From: Oscillospiraceae bacterium
GTDB lineage: Bacteria > Bacillota > Clostridia > Oscillospirales > CAG-272
DNA: 64,000 bases
Assembly: GCA_015064555.1 (NCBI GenBank)
Contig: SVRZ01000001.1
Coordinates: forward strand, 46,340-110,339
Direction: 5' to 3'
Shown here: positions 41,320 to 50,552 of the stretch, in pieces
Layout of the letters: each line of letters begins with the position of its first letter
How positions within the stretch are numbered: the first letter of the stretch is position 1
Program-made: the position numbers and the translations under genes
Notes under the pieces: model-generated
Database searches by the model: none
What the model was told of the DNA's origin: nothing
Seen by the model: only the letters and a program-made list of their open reading frames with translations

Positions 41320-42407
41320 TTGAAGCTACCTCCGCTCACCTTTATTATCCTGCCCGAGGCATCTATCTCGTCGCATGATGTAATTATTATCTGGCGGCTT
41401 TCCATTCCCGAGAGCACGAATGCCTGTCTTTTTTTATCTAGCTCGGATAAAACGTCGTCAAACAAGAATACCGGGTATTCGGAGAAGAGCTCGCGGCTGA
41501 CCTCGCCCTCCGCCATCTTCAATGCCAGAACTATAGACCTTTGCTGTCCCTGCGATGCGTAAAGTCGCGCCTCGGAGCCGTTTATCGATATAACGATATC
41601 CTCTCTCTGCGGTCCGTAAAGAGAAGAGCCGACAAGCCTCTCCTTATGGATGTTTTCGGTAAATTTCTTTAAGTATTCTGCTCTTATTTCTTCGCGGATA
41701 TCCGACTCGCGCGCATCCTCGATATCCGTCTTATAGAATATCGAAAGCTCCTCGCGCCCATCGGAAATATTCTTCATATAATCGGCGGCATATACCTCCA
41801 GCTTTTTTATATAATCGCGCCGCGTCATATAAATACGGGAGGCATGCTCAGCACAGAGCCCCGACCAGGCGAGAAGCTCGCCCTCGTCAAAGTAATAGCC
41901 CTTAGATGCACTTTTCAGTATTGCATTTCTGTTTTCAAGTGCCTTTTTGTAATCGGCATAGACCGATATATAGGAGGGATAGCACTGTGAGATAGCCACG
42001 TTCAGAAACTCGCGTCTCATCTCCGGCCCCTCTTTAACAAGAGTCAGATCATCCGGACAGAAGAGCACAGCCTTGAAGCAGCCTATCATTTCCGCAGCCC
42101 TGTGAACCCTGTATCCGTTTTTTTTCCTTCTGCGCTCTTTCCCGAAAAGGGCGTACTCAAGAGTGCCCTTGCCGTTCTTGTCCTCATATTCGATAGCTAT
42201 TCTGAAGCCGTCCTCGCCGAAGCGGATAAGGTCTTTATCGTCGCCCTTGCGGAAGGAGCGTCCTCTTGCGAAGAAGTATATTCCCTCAACGGCATTCGTC
42301 TTTCCCTGAGCATTCTCTCCGAGAAGGATATTCACTCCCGGATCAAATTCAAGAGAGCATTCGTCAATATTACGGAAATTCTGCGCCTTAAAGCCTTTAA
42401 TTATCAT
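41316..42407 (-). CDS. recF: DNA replication and repair protein RecF
   Basis: 363 residues. Walker A is GENAQGKTN (about 31-39), the SMC-like signature is SQGQQRSIVLALK and Walker B is VFLFDDVLSELD. RecF loads recombination proteins at gaps. The gene overlaps dnaN by 11 bp at its start and remB by 4 bp at its end, so the three are translationally coupled. Confidence 0.96.
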   Translation of the reverse strand: MIIKGFKAQNFRNIDECSLEFDPGVNILLGENAQGKTNAVEGIYFFARGRSFRKGDDKDLIRFGEDGFRIAIEYEDKNGKGTLEYALFGKERRRKKNGYRVHRAAEMIGCFKAVLFCPDDLTLVKEGPEMRREFLNVAISQCYPSYISVYADYKKALENRNAILKSASKGYYFDEGELLAWSGLCAEHASRIYMTRRDYIKKLEVYAADYMKNISDGREELSIFYKTDIEDARESDIREEIRAEYLKKFTENIHKERLVGSSLYGPQREDIVISINGSEARLYASQGQQRSIVLALKMAEGEVSRELFSEYPVFLFDDVLSELDKKRQAFVLSGMESRQIIITSCDEIDASGRIIKVSGGSFN

Positions 42408-43551
42408 TTTTCATCCTTACGGGCAGAATCATGTAGAAGTAATTGAATTCCTCGTTCTTTTCTGCAGCCTCGATGGTTATCGCCTGAGTGGGGTTCTTGA
42501 AGGTAACGAAGATCTTTTCTCCCTCGGCTACCTTAACACTGTTTATCAGATATCTGCAGTTGAAGCCTATCTCGATATCGCCGCCCTCGTGGATGCATTC
42601 CATCTCGTCATAAACCTTACCGTTTACCGAGGATGAGGTGAGTGTAAGAGAGGACTCTTCCGTCCTTATCTTAACGTAGCTCTTTCCGCTTCCCTGTATC
42701 TTTTCCTCGGCTATGATATTAGCCCTTTCAAGTCCCGAGAGAAGTCTTTCTCTGTTTACGGTAACGAAAATATCGTTGTTCTTGGGAATTATCTTGTTAT
42801 AATCTATGTACTCGGAGTCTATTGTTCTTGTGAAGAATATCATATCTCCGGTTCTTACTATCGCGTGCTTTCTGGTAAGAGAAATTCTTACCTTTTCATC
42901 ACTGTCATCTATTATCTTCATCATCTCTGCAAGCGCGTGGCTCGGGATTATAAGAGAATGCTTATGCTCCGAGCGTCCGAAATAATCTATATCACAGGTC
43001 ATCTCGCACTTTGAGAGAGTGAAGCTATCGCAGGAAACGACCTCGAGGCGGTTTTCCTCAAGCTTGAAGAATGCGCCTCTGAGCATAGGACGGATATCCT
43101 GCTCTGCGGCTATGGAATGGAACACCTTTCCGATAAGCTTTTTAAGCACCGCGCCGCTTATCTCAAATCCCTGCTCAGCGGTAAGCTCGGGGAGGACGGG
43201 GAATTCATCTCCGTTCATCGCGTACATCGAGAAGGATGCCTTTCCCGAGGATATCGTGCAGTTGAGATTATCGTTTATATCAATGGTTATCTCCTGCTCG
43301 GGCATTACCTTAACGGTCTGGTAGAAGCGCTGCGCGTTTATGATAAATCTTCCTTCTCTTTCTATCTCGGAGGGAGTGAAGGTCGCGCGCACGCCCTTAT
43401 TCATATCATATGTAGAAAGTCTGACTGTCTGATCGTCGATCGTTTCGAGAAGAACGCCCTCGATAGATGTTATGGTATTTTTATTGGATACCGTTCCCAT
43501 AGCGGGCACAAGCTTATCCATAAGCACCGATTTTAAAACTGTGAATTTCAT
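42397..43551 (-). CDS. dnaN: DNA polymerase III subunit beta (sliding clamp)
   Basis: 384 residues; the family is 366-380. Opening MKFTVLKSVLMDKLVPAMGTVSNKNTITSIEGVLLE and closing YYFYMILPVRM-type C-terminus (here NYFYMILPVRMKNDN) are typical, with three clamp domains of about 120 residues each. It follows dnaA across the 315-bp spacer that holds DnaA-box-like sites. Confidence 0.97.
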   Translation of the reverse strand: MKFTVLKSVLMDKLVPAMGTVSNKNTITSIEGVLLETIDDQTVRLSTYDMNKGVRATFTPSEIEREGRFIINAQRFYQTVKVMPEQEITIDINDNLNCTISSGKASFSMYAMNGDEFPVLPELTAEQGFEISGAVLKKLIGKVFHSIAAEQDIRPMLRGAFFKLEENRLEVVSCDSFTLSKCEMTCDIDYFGRSEHKHSLIIPSHALAEMMKIIDDSDEKVRISLTRKHAIVRTGDMIFFTRTIDSEYIDYNKIIPKNNDIFVTVNRERLLSGLERANIIAEEKIQGSGKSYVKIRTEESSLTLTSSSVNGKVYDEMECIHEGGDIEIGFNCRYLINSVKVAEGEKIFVTFKNPTQAITIEAAEKNEEFNYFYMILPVRMKNDN

Positions 43552-43866
43552 ATTATTTCCCTTCTGTAGGTTTTATTGGAGTATGCTTCGGCGCCGCACC
43601 CTGTCGGATATCTGACTCCGAAAAAAGCATACATATATATAATTTACGGTAGGAGTAGTTGCTGTAGGGGATGTGGAAAACAGGGGAAAACCCGCAAAAG
43701 CCTTGATGGAAAAGCACTTTTCGGCTCTTTTTATCCACTTTTTATCACCATTTCCGCGGTGGATTGGTTCAGTCGATGTATTCAACCGAAAAGGAACAGG
43801 TTTTTAACAGCTTTCCAACAGGAAGTTTTCCACATTTCAACATATTTTTTGTGGAAAACCCATTTT
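43552..43866. other. dnaA-dnaN spacer with DnaA-box-like sites (candidate oriC or incompatibility region)
   Basis: Four sites close to TTATCCACA: TGTGGAAAA at 43672-43680, TTATCCACT at 43731-43739, TTTTCCACA at 43826-43834 and TGTGGAAAA at 43850-43858. The last two face each other. Short AT-rich stretches (about 43620-43645 and 43841-43850) could unwind. A second AT-rich spacer lies upstream of dnaA (45.28-45.45 kb); origins in Bacillota may use one or both. Confidence 0.68.
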
Positions 43867-45276
43867 TTAACTGCCGCCCTTTATCTCCTTAAGGATCTTT
43901 TTTATGTCGCTGTCGGTCTTTATCATCGTTTTTATGTTCGTACTGACTCTGTCGCAGGAGGCGATTATCGTACTGTGATCACGCGAGAATATGCTTCCTA
44001 TCTCTTTGAAGGACTTGTCGGTCAGCTTCCTTATTATGTAGATAGCTATATGCCTTGCGTTCGCAACTGCATCGGTCTTCTTCTTGGACTTTATCTCCTC
44101 GACCGTAACGCCGTAATACTTTGCAACCGTGAATATTATCTTGTCGATAAGGATATCAACGGGAATATTACCGGGATCTATGATCGAGATGACCTCGTCT
44201 ATCGACTCCTTGTTTATTTCCTTACCCATCATCGCATTCATAACGCTGAGCTTCTTGATAACGCCCTCTATCTGACGTATATTCTCGTGAAGCCTGCCGG
44301 CGATATATTCAACGAGGTCGTTCGGTATAGAGAGTCCGATAGCCGCGGACTTCTTCTTGATTATTGCGCTTCTGAGCTCTGCGCTCGGCGGCTGGATGTC
44401 CGCGAGCAGACCGCCCTCAAATCTTGAGCGGAGTCGGTCCTCGAGCGGCTTTATCTCGTGAGGAGGTCTGTCCGAGGTGAGGATTATCTGTTTATTCGAT
44501 TCATACAGGTAAGAGAAGGTGTGGAAGAATTCCTCCTGAGTCGAAACCTTTCCCGCAATAAACTGTATATCGTCTATAAGAAGAACGTCAGCCTTCCTGT
44601 ATTTCTCCTTGAACTCCTGCGTGGTGCTCATTGATATCGCTGCGATAAGCTCGTTCATAAAGTCCTCGCACTTTTTGTAAACGATCTTCATTTTCGGGTA
44701 TCTTACCTTTATATGGTTTATGACCGCACACAGAAGGTGAGTTTTACCGAGTCCCGAATTTCCGTAAATGAATAGCGGATTGAAATCGGATGCGGGCGAG
44801 TTTGCCACCGCAAGGCAGGCAGCCTTCGCAAATTTATTTGAAGCACCCTCTATAAAGCTATCGAAGGTGTATTCATCGAGAATATTCTTCTTCTCGGGAT
44901 TCGTTTCCCCTGAGGAGTCGTCAAGGATGGTCTTTATCTTCATCTCCCTGTCCTTGTTTTCCTTCTCCTCCTCTTGAGTGAGGGTAAGATTTATCGTCTC
45001 CTCAGGCTCCCTTTCGGTAAGCTCATCGACAGACTTGATAACGACCTCCACAGAGAAGCCTATAACGTCGGCAAGAGCCTCGGTTATCAGGTCGTAATAT
45101 TTATTGGTAAGTATCCTCTTCCGCAGATCGGTAGGTGTGGAGAATACCGCCCTTTCCTCATCAAGAGAAATGAGCAGAAAATCTCCGAACCAAAGCTTGA
45201 AGGTAGAGGGGGCGGCGTTGACCTTAGCTTCTATAAGAGGTAGCATATCGTCAACTATACATTGCAATTCATCCAT
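43867..45276 (-). CDS. dnaA: Chromosomal replication initiator protein DnaA
   Basis: 469 residues. Domain I (1-90) and a charged linker (about 95-145) precede the AAA+ domain with Walker A GNSGLGKTHL, Walker B VLLIDDIQFIAGK and sensor LTSDRPPHEI. The C-terminal DNA-binding domain carries the signature DHSTIIASCDRV. It melts the origin and loads the helicase. Its promoter lies in the 260-bp AT-rich upstream spacer. Confidence 0.98.
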   Translation of the reverse strand: MDELQCIVDDMLPLIEAKVNAAPSTFKLWFGDFLLISLDEERAVFSTPTDLRKRILTNKYYDLITEALADVIGFSVEVVIKSVDELTEREPEETINLTLTQEEEKENKDREMKIKTILDDSSGETNPEKKNILDEYTFDSFIEGASNKFAKAACLAVANSPASDFNPLFIYGNSGLGKTHLLCAVINHIKVRYPKMKIVYKKCEDFMNELIAAISMSTTQEFKEKYRKADVLLIDDIQFIAGKVSTQEEFFHTFSYLYESNKQIILTSDRPPHEIKPLEDRLRSRFEGGLLADIQPPSAELRSAIIKKKSAAIGLSIPNDLVEYIAGRLHENIRQIEGVIKKLSVMNAMMGKEINKESIDEVISIIDPGNIPVDILIDKIIFTVAKYYGVTVEEIKSKKKTDAVANARHIAIYIIRKLTDKSFKEIGSIFSRDHSTIIASCDRVSTNIKTMIKTDSDIKKILKEIKGGS

Positions 45277-45351
45277 AAAAGCCGTCCTTTCTTTTTGCTT
45301 TATCGGGGGGACAAATTTACTGTATCCCTATTATATTTATTGCTATACTAT

Positions 45352-45380
45352 ATTATAACATAAAATTTTAGAGAATGCAA
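45352..45380 (-). promoter_or_regulatory. Sigma-A-type promoter of dnaA
   Basis: On the minus strand TTGCAT (45380-45375), 17-bp spacer, TATAAT (45357-45352), in an AT-rich region about 75 bp before the dnaA start. No clear DnaA box is visible here. Confidence 0.72.
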
Positions 45381-45463
45381 GCAAAAGTTAGCAAAAAAAT
45401 CAAAAAAACAGAGTAAAAAAAGTAAATATTTTTTTGCAAGCAGCTTATTATTCCGTAAAAATT

Positions 45464-45505
45464 AAAAAATGCGTGCTATTCCGGATGAAAAACACGCATT
45501 TTTTT
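45464..45505 (-). terminator. Terminator of the spoVA genes
   Basis: Stem AAAATGCGTG / CACGCATTTT with a loop of about 18 nt and T7 or A6 tails on the two strands; lies between spoVAE and dnaA and isolates the two leftward operons. Confidence 0.85.
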
Positions 45506-45537
45506 GAAAAAATGGGACGGTCAGGACTTCGATTTGA

Positions 45538-45891
45538 TCAAAGTCTTTTCGGCTTTCCGCGAAAGATAAGGGCGGTGATATATCCGAATACCAAGGCAGC
45601 AGAGCAGCCCGCGGCACACGCCTCAAACGGACCCTTAAGGATCCCTATAGCTCCCTCGGCATCTATCGCCTCTGCCACTCCCTTGGCAATAGCTCCGCCA
45701 AAGCCTATAAGGGGTACGGATACTCCTGCTCCTGCGAGCTTGAAAAGCGGCTCATAAAGTCCGACACCGCCGAGAAATACACCGAGGCAGACGGTGAAAA
45801 CGAGTATCCGCGCCGGGGTGAGCTTGGTAAGATCTATAAGAAGCTGTGTAAAAACACATATTGCACCGCCTATGATAAAAGTGAGAAGCAT
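45538..45891 (-). CDS. spoVAE: Stage V sporulation protein AE
   Basis: 117 residues with three to four membrane segments. The opening LLTFIIGGAICVFTQLLID and the GFGGAIAKGVAEAIDAEG segment match SpoVAE (SpoVAEb). It is part of the SpoVA channel that moves calcium-dipicolinate into the forespore and out during germination. It follows spoVAD by 26 bp. Confidence 0.93.
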   Translation of the reverse strand: MLLTFIIGGAICVFTQLLIDLTKLTPARILVFTVCLGVFLGGVGLYEPLFKLAGAGVSVPLIGFGGAIAKGVAEAIDAEGAIGILKGPFEACAAGCSAALVFGYITALIFRGKPKRL

Positions 45892-45917
45892 AGTATTCTC
45901 CTTTTGTTTTTTTAAAA

Positions 45918-46931
45918 TCAGCCGCGAGGCATATGCTCAATGCGAATAAGCGGAGCTACTCCGAGAATGTTTTCTCCCTGGCAGACGCTCGACGTGCTCA
46001 TAAGTGCGCCTGTCGATAGAAGGAGCATGCGGCGTATCTCACCGCGCCTGACGAGAGGCAGAATATGAGAAGCCATAACGGATGCCGAGCATCCGCAGCC
46101 CGATGCGCCCGAGTGCGCGTCCTGAAAGCTTCTGTCATAGAGCATAAGGCCGCAGTCGTTGTGGATTGAGGCAAGTTTTTTACCGGGAGCACCGCCTTTT
46201 TCACAAAGCATGTCGCGCAGTATCCGGGAGCCGACCTCTCCGAGATCTCCCGTGAGTATGAGATCGTAGTCCTCGGGATCGTTCTCCGAGAAGAAGGAGC
46301 TGACCGTGTCGAATGCCGACAGAGCCATAGCCGCCCCCATATTGCTCTGATCCTTGGTGTAGCCGTCTATTATCTTGCCCGGCATAAATGCGCTTATCGC
46401 TATATCCGAGGGCGACTTTGAGAGAACGAACGCACCTGCGGCGGTAGCCGTCCACTGTGCGGTAGGAGTGCGCTGACCACCGTATTCTATCGGTGTCCTG
46501 AACTGCCGCTCTGCGGCGCAGTTGTGAGAGGATGTGACACAAGCACCTCGCGTATAGGTCTTTGACGAGGTCAGCATAGATGCAAGGATCAGAAGCCCCT
46601 CGGTGCAGGTGGAGCAGGCACCGTAAAGACCTAAGAAGGGGATACCGAAGCTGAAAAGGCCTCCGGAGGATGCGACGCACTGATTCTGCAGATCCCCTGC
46701 GACAAGAACGTTCAGCTCGTCGGGCGAAACAGAAAGCTTCTTCAAGGCTATATTGAGGGCGAGTCTGCCCATCTCTCCCTCGGCACGCTCCCAGGTCTTC
46801 ATACCGAAAAGGTCCTTTTTGTCGATGAGGTCAAAGCTGCCGCCGAGAGGTCCTCTCGATTCCTCGAGGCCGCCCACCGCCGCAAAGGATTCTATATAGA
46901 CGGGATTTTCAAGATAGGTTATTTTTTGCAT
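45918..46931 (-). CDS. spoVAD: Stage V sporulation protein AD
   Basis: 337 residues. A thiolase-like fold protein with the SpoVAD opening (here VYIESFAAVGGLEESRGPLGGSFD) and motifs GACSTCTEGL, SSHNCAAERQFR and DCGLMLYDR. It binds dipicolinic acid on the forespore membrane surface as part of the SpoVA complex. It starts 3 bp after spoVAC. Confidence 0.96.
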   Translation of the reverse strand: MQKITYLENPVYIESFAAVGGLEESRGPLGGSFDLIDKKDLFGMKTWERAEGEMGRLALNIALKKLSVSPDELNVLVAGDLQNQCVASSGGLFSFGIPFLGLYGACSTCTEGLLILASMLTSSKTYTRGACVTSSHNCAAERQFRTPIEYGGQRTPTAQWTATAAGAFVLSKSPSDIAISAFMPGKIIDGYTKDQSNMGAAMALSAFDTVSSFFSENDPEDYDLILTGDLGEVGSRILRDMLCEKGGAPGKKLASIHNDCGLMLYDRSFQDAHSGASGCGCSASVMASHILPLVRRGEIRRMLLLSTGALMSTSSVCQGENILGVAPLIRIEHMPRG

Positions 46932-46934
46932 ACT

Positions 46935-47381
46935 TCACCCCATAAAAAGATTTGTGACATAATAGATAACGCCGTAGACCGTACCGGATAAAACACCGTA
47001 AAGTATTACAGGTCCCGCCACCGTGAATACCTTAGCTCCGACTCCGAGAATAAGCCCCTCGGATTTTGTGTCAATAGCGGGAGAAACCACAGCATTTGCA
47101 AATCCGGTCACCGGAACCAGAGTTCCCGCGCCTGCGTGTCTTGCTATCTTATCATACACTCCAAAGCCTGTTAATATGGCAGAAAGTAAAATTAAGTTTA
47201 CAGTAGCGAGGATATAAGCATTACTTTTCTCTACACCGAGCCTTATAAAGAGTCTTGCGATAAGCTCGCCTATAAGGCATATCGTGCCACCCGAGATGAA
47301 TGCCATTATAGAATTTTTCAATATGCGAGAGCGCGGCGAGGTTCTCTTAACTCTCGCTTTATAGCCGCTTGCCCTTTCCAT
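46935..47381 (-). CDS. spoVAC: Stage V sporulation protein AC
   Basis: 148 residues with about five membrane segments. The segments FISGGTICLIGELI, GFGVYDKIARHAGAGTLVPVTGFANAV and the closing YYVTNLFMG are typical SpoVAC. In other spore-formers it is mechanosensitive and opens the DPA channel. First gene of a compact spoVAC-D-E set. A strong AAAGGAGG precedes the ATG. I could not confirm a sigma-G promoter. Confidence 0.96.
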   Translation of the reverse strand: MERASGYKARVKRTSPRSRILKNSIMAFISGGTICLIGELIARLFIRLGVEKSNAYILATVNLILLSAILTGFGVYDKIARHAGAGTLVPVTGFANAVVSPAIDTKSEGLILGVGAKVFTVAGPVILYGVLSGTVYGVIYYVTNLFMG

Positions 47382-47481
47382 AAACCGGGCCTCCTTTATA
47401 AGAGAAGCTTGTATTGTATTGCTTTCTTTTCAGTCATTATTGCAATGTCTTTTAAAAATATTCAACACCGCCGAAAAAAAC

Positions 47482-47510
47482 TTGACAAACGTCTTAAATG
47501 GGGATATAAT
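47482..47510 (+). promoter_or_regulatory. Sigma-A-type promoter of the small membrane protein gene
   Basis: TTGACA (47482-47487), 17-bp spacer, TATAAT (47505-47510). Confidence 0.88.
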
Positions 47511-47554
47511 TATGGTAAGAGAAAAAAACAGATACACGGTAAGGGGGTAACAAA

Positions 47555-47956
47555 ATGGAAAAAAAGAACGCGGCAGAAGTAGATAATGAAAAAGAAATGT
47601 ATTCGTCATCGGGAGAGCTTCTCCCTTACAGCGATAAATACGTGCCCGATGAGGAGCTTGATCCTACCGCAGATGAGCCTAATTCTTCAGACGAAAGGTA
47701 TAACGAGATATTCAATAAGAGTAAGCACAAGACAAGGCTCTGGTCGCTTATCTCCTTTGTCTTTGCCCTGGCATCGGTTGCATTATGCTTCTTCGGCTGG
47801 ATAGGTCTTGCGTTCGCAGTGTGCGCGGTCGTTATGTCGTTCGTTTCGAGAAGATTGCTCGGATATTTTGACGGATTTGCTGTTGCAGGTCTTATATGCG
47901 GTATATTCGGAGTTGTTTTCTCTGCGGTCAAGATAATAATAGAGATGGTAATGTGA
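47555..47956 (+). CDS. Small membrane protein, DUF4190-like
   Basis: 133 residues. An acidic, Ser/Pro-rich N-terminal half of about 60 residues is followed by two hydrophobic segments (about 63-95 and 106-132) with the small-residue-rich G-x-x-x-G-F-A pattern seen in DUF4190-type proteins. No known function. It is transcribed alone between a consensus promoter and a bidirectional terminator, with AAGGGGG before the ATG. Confidence 0.8.
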   Translation: MEKKNAAEVDNEKEMYSSSGELLPYSDKYVPDEELDPTADEPNSSDERYNEIFNKSKHKTRLWSLISFVFALASVALCFFGWIGLAFAVCAVVMSFVSRRLLGYFDGFAVAGLICGIFGVVFSAVKIIIEMVM

Positions 47957-47969
47957 CAGTTTGTCATAT

Positions 47970-48030
47970 AGTTAAAAAGCGAGGCTTCCTCGATGCAAAA
48001 AGCATCTGAGAAAGCCTCGCTTTTTAACTT
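47970..48030. terminator. Bidirectional terminator
   Basis: Stem AGTTAAAAAGCGAGGCTT ... AAGCCTCGCTTTTTAACT with an inner GATGC/GCATC helix. It serves both the small membrane protein and the convergent antiporter. Confidence 0.9.
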
Positions 48031-48039
48031 GTTTGATTA

Positions 48040-49380
48040 TCAGTGAAAGTGGAAGAAATGATGCCTGTGATGGTGCTCGCCATTTTCAACAGCGGAAAGC
48101 TTTGCAAGGCGCGCCTCCTCTCTTGCGCTGGTCTTTTCTTCCTCCTTGATATCTCCTGCCTTGGTGAGAGATACCTTGGTGAGATATGGACCTACTATCT
48201 CATATATGAGAACTGCGAAGAGGGTTATGTTTCTTACTATGGCACCGTCAGCACCCAGCTCGGTCGCCTTCATGGCCATACCGAGAGCAACGCCCGCCTG
48301 GGGCAGAAGCGTGATACCGAGATACTTTATAACGCTTGGAGGACATTCGGTGAGTCTTGCGCTGATGCCCGCACCGAAATATTTTCCGAGCGAACGTGCA
48401 ATAATATAGATTATACCTATTACAACTACCGCTATATCGGCGAATACACTCAGCTCAAGCTCAGCACCGCTGATAACGAAGAAGAGAATAAGGATGGGTG
48501 CAGTCCATCTGTCTGCTCTGGACATAAGCTCCTCGGATAAATCGCATATGTTGCAGAAAACGGTTCCGAGCATCATACAGGAGAGCAGGGAGGAGAAGGC
48601 GATATGCACAGGACCAATGCTGAAGGATATGGACGATATTGCAACCGTCATCATAACGAAGGTGACAGACATAGCCATACGCTTGGACCTTGAGTGGAAG
48701 AACTTCTCGGCATAGTTGAAGAGTATTCCCATAATGAAGCCCAGCGCAAGCGAGAGAACTACCTCTAAGAGAGGCTCGAGAATTATAGATAGAATATCCA
48801 GGTTGCCGAGACTTATCGACTTTGCAATACCGAAGGATACTGCAAACACCACAAGACCTACGGCGTCGTCTATTGCAACTACCGGCATAAGTATATCGGT
48901 AAGAGCTCCCTTTGCCTTGTACTGACGGACGACCATCAGGGTAGCCGCAGGTGCGGTAGCCGTTGCGACTGCACCGAGCACGATAGCTGCCGAGAGCGAA
49001 AGCTTATCGGGTATTATAAAGTGAAGAACGATAAGAAACAGGTCGACCGTGATGGTGGTGAATACGGCCTGGAAAATACCGACTGCGGTAGCCTGCTTTC
49101 CTATTTTTTTGAGCTGTGATATTCTGAACTCATTTCCCATCGAGAATGCAATGAAGCCGAGGGCGACGTCTGCTATAATGCTGAATGTAGGAAGCTGAGT
49201 GGCGGTGATTCCGATACCGTCTATCCCTATAGCACCGAGAAGAAAGGGGCCTATAAGCACGCCTGCCACAAGATAAGCGGTAACAGCGGGCAGAGAAATC
49301 TTTTTCGCAACTCGCGAAAGCATAAGCCCTGCGAAAAGAGCGATTGAAAGACTGAGAAGAACCGAAGATGTTGCAGTCAT
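48040..49380 (-). CDS. Cation:proton antiporter, CPA2 family, with His-rich C-terminal tail
   Basis: 446 residues from ATG 49380, which has AAAGGA 8 nt upstream; ATG 49398 with its own AGGA is a possible alternative (452 residues). Longer upstream frames contain unlikely Cys/Phe/His-rich sequence and no ribosome site. About 12-13 membrane segments. The motif AIDDAVGL contains the double Asp of electrogenic Na+/H+ antiporters such as NapA. No RCK nucleotide-binding domain follows. The C-terminus ends GEHHHRHHFFHFH, a possible metal-binding tail. Likely exchanges Na+ or K+ for H+ at the inner membrane. Confidence 0.88.
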   Translation of the reverse strand: MTATSSVLLSLSIALFAGLMLSRVAKKISLPAVTAYLVAGVLIGPFLLGAIGIDGIGITATQLPTFSIIADVALGFIAFSMGNEFRISQLKKIGKQATAVGIFQAVFTTITVDLFLIVLHFIIPDKLSLSAAIVLGAVATATAPAATLMVVRQYKAKGALTDILMPVVAIDDAVGLVVFAVSFGIAKSISLGNLDILSIILEPLLEVVLSLALGFIMGILFNYAEKFFHSRSKRMAMSVTFVMMTVAISSISFSIGPVHIAFSSLLSCMMLGTVFCNICDLSEELMSRADRWTAPILILFFVISGAELELSVFADIAVVVIGIIYIIARSLGKYFGAGISARLTECPPSVIKYLGITLLPQAGVALGMAMKATELGADGAIVRNITLFAVLIYEIVGPYLTKVSLTKAGDIKEEEKTSAREEARLAKLSAVENGEHHHRHHFFHFH

Positions 49381-49596
49381 TTTTTTATTCCTTTTCATAT
49401 ATATCCTATCCGATCTTCCCTCTTTTTTAAGGGACACGGAAGGTTTTTTAAAACGGCATCCTTGATGCACCGATATACTATAGCACTTTGATTGGTGAAA
49501 GTCAATAGTTTTTAAAAATATTTTATAGATGTAGATATTAAAAACAAAAACCGATTTTATAAGCGATATCGAAAAAGTCATACAGAACAAAAAATG

Positions 49597-49625
49597 TTGA
49601 CAAGCACATAAGGGTATGATATAAT
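49597..49625 (+). promoter_or_regulatory. Sigma-A-type promoter of the DUF368 gene
   Basis: TTGACA (49597-49602), 17-bp spacer, TATAAT (49620-49625), divergent from the antiporter gene. Confidence 0.88.
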
Positions 49626-49688
49626 GATTTGCGAAAAAACACCTCATTTTTTGAAAGAAGCGGAAATATTCCGCAAGAGGAAAAAAAC

Positions 49689-50552
49689 GTGAAAAACTTT
49701 TTTAAAACCTTCCTCATGGGTACCGTTGTCGGTATAGGCGGTGTTGCGCCCGGACTCAGCGGCAGCGTTATGCTCGTTATATTCGGGCTTTATCAGAGGA
49801 CGGTCAGCACGATAGGAAATATATTCAAGGGCTTTTGGAAAAATATCGCCTTTCTCATCCCACTCTTTATGGGCATGGCGACAGGTATGATACTTTTCAG
49901 CAACCTCATTGATATTCTTCTTGAAGCATTCCCGATGCAGACGAGATATACCTTCTTGGGACTCATACTCGGAACTCTGCCTCTTTTCTACAAGGAAGTG
50001 AAAAAGGAAGGCTTTGAGAAAAAGCACGAGACGGTTATGGCTGTGGCATTAGGACTCGGGCTATGCCTTATGATACTCTCGGGCGGCGGCAGACCGCCCT
50101 TGGAAGATCCCTCGCTCTTTGAGTCGTTTCTTATGGGAATAGCGGTTGCTGCATCCTCTATAATTCCAGGAGTTGACAGTGCCGTAATTTTATCGACACT
50201 TGGGCTTTATGAGCTGTATGTGCACTCTGTTGCTAACTTAAGTTTACGAATTCTTATTCCTGCGGCATTTGGAGCAGGAATTGGTGTACTGATTTTTTCA
50301 TTTTTGATGTCACGACTTTTGAAGCGATTTTATACCTTTACGTTCTCCGTTATATTCGGTCTTTTCCTTTCTATCATACCCGGGGTTATGACCGCAGAGT
50401 GTATTCCCGCCTTCAATCTTGGAACACTCTTGTCCTTCATTCTTCTTCTCTTGGGCTTTGCCCTTTCATTCTATCTTTCGGATATAAAAGAAAACAATCA
50501 AAGACTCAGAAAAATATTTCATAAGCTCGCAGATAAGAAAGAACGCTCTTGA
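49689..50552 (+). CDS. DUF368 (PopT-type) undecaprenyl-phosphate translocase
   Basis: 287 residues with a GTG start at 49689, preceded by AAGAGGA; the earlier in-frame ATG at 49629 has no ribosome site and lies only a few bases past the promoter. About eight membrane segments in two related halves: GIGGVAPGLSGS (about 16-27) and SSIIPGVDSA in the second half are the paired family motifs. DUF368 proteins have been identified as carriers that return undecaprenyl phosphate to the cytoplasmic face for reuse in wall synthesis. From about 50160 the codon use becomes visibly more AT-rich (TTA, CGA codons) than in the first half. Confidence 0.87.
   Translation: MKNFFKTFLMGTVVGIGGVAPGLSGSVMLVIFGLYQRTVSTIGNIFKGFWKNIAFLIPLFMGMATGMILFSNLIDILLEAFPMQTRYTFLGLILGTLPLFYKEVKKEGFEKKHETVMAVALGLGLCLMILSGGGRPPLEDPSLFESFLMGIAVAASSIIPGVDSAVILSTLGLYELYVHSVANLSLRILIPAAFGAGIGVLIFSFLMSRLLKRFYTFTFSVIFGLFLSIIPGVMTAECIPAFNLGTLLSFILLLLGFALSFYLSDIKENNQRLRKIFHKLADKKERS

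Noticed and set aside
49381..49647. The long N-terminal extension of the antiporter frame
   Set aside because: It has no ribosome site, contains Cys, His and Phe-rich sequence, and overlaps the divergent DUF368 promoter. The start at 49380 has a good site.
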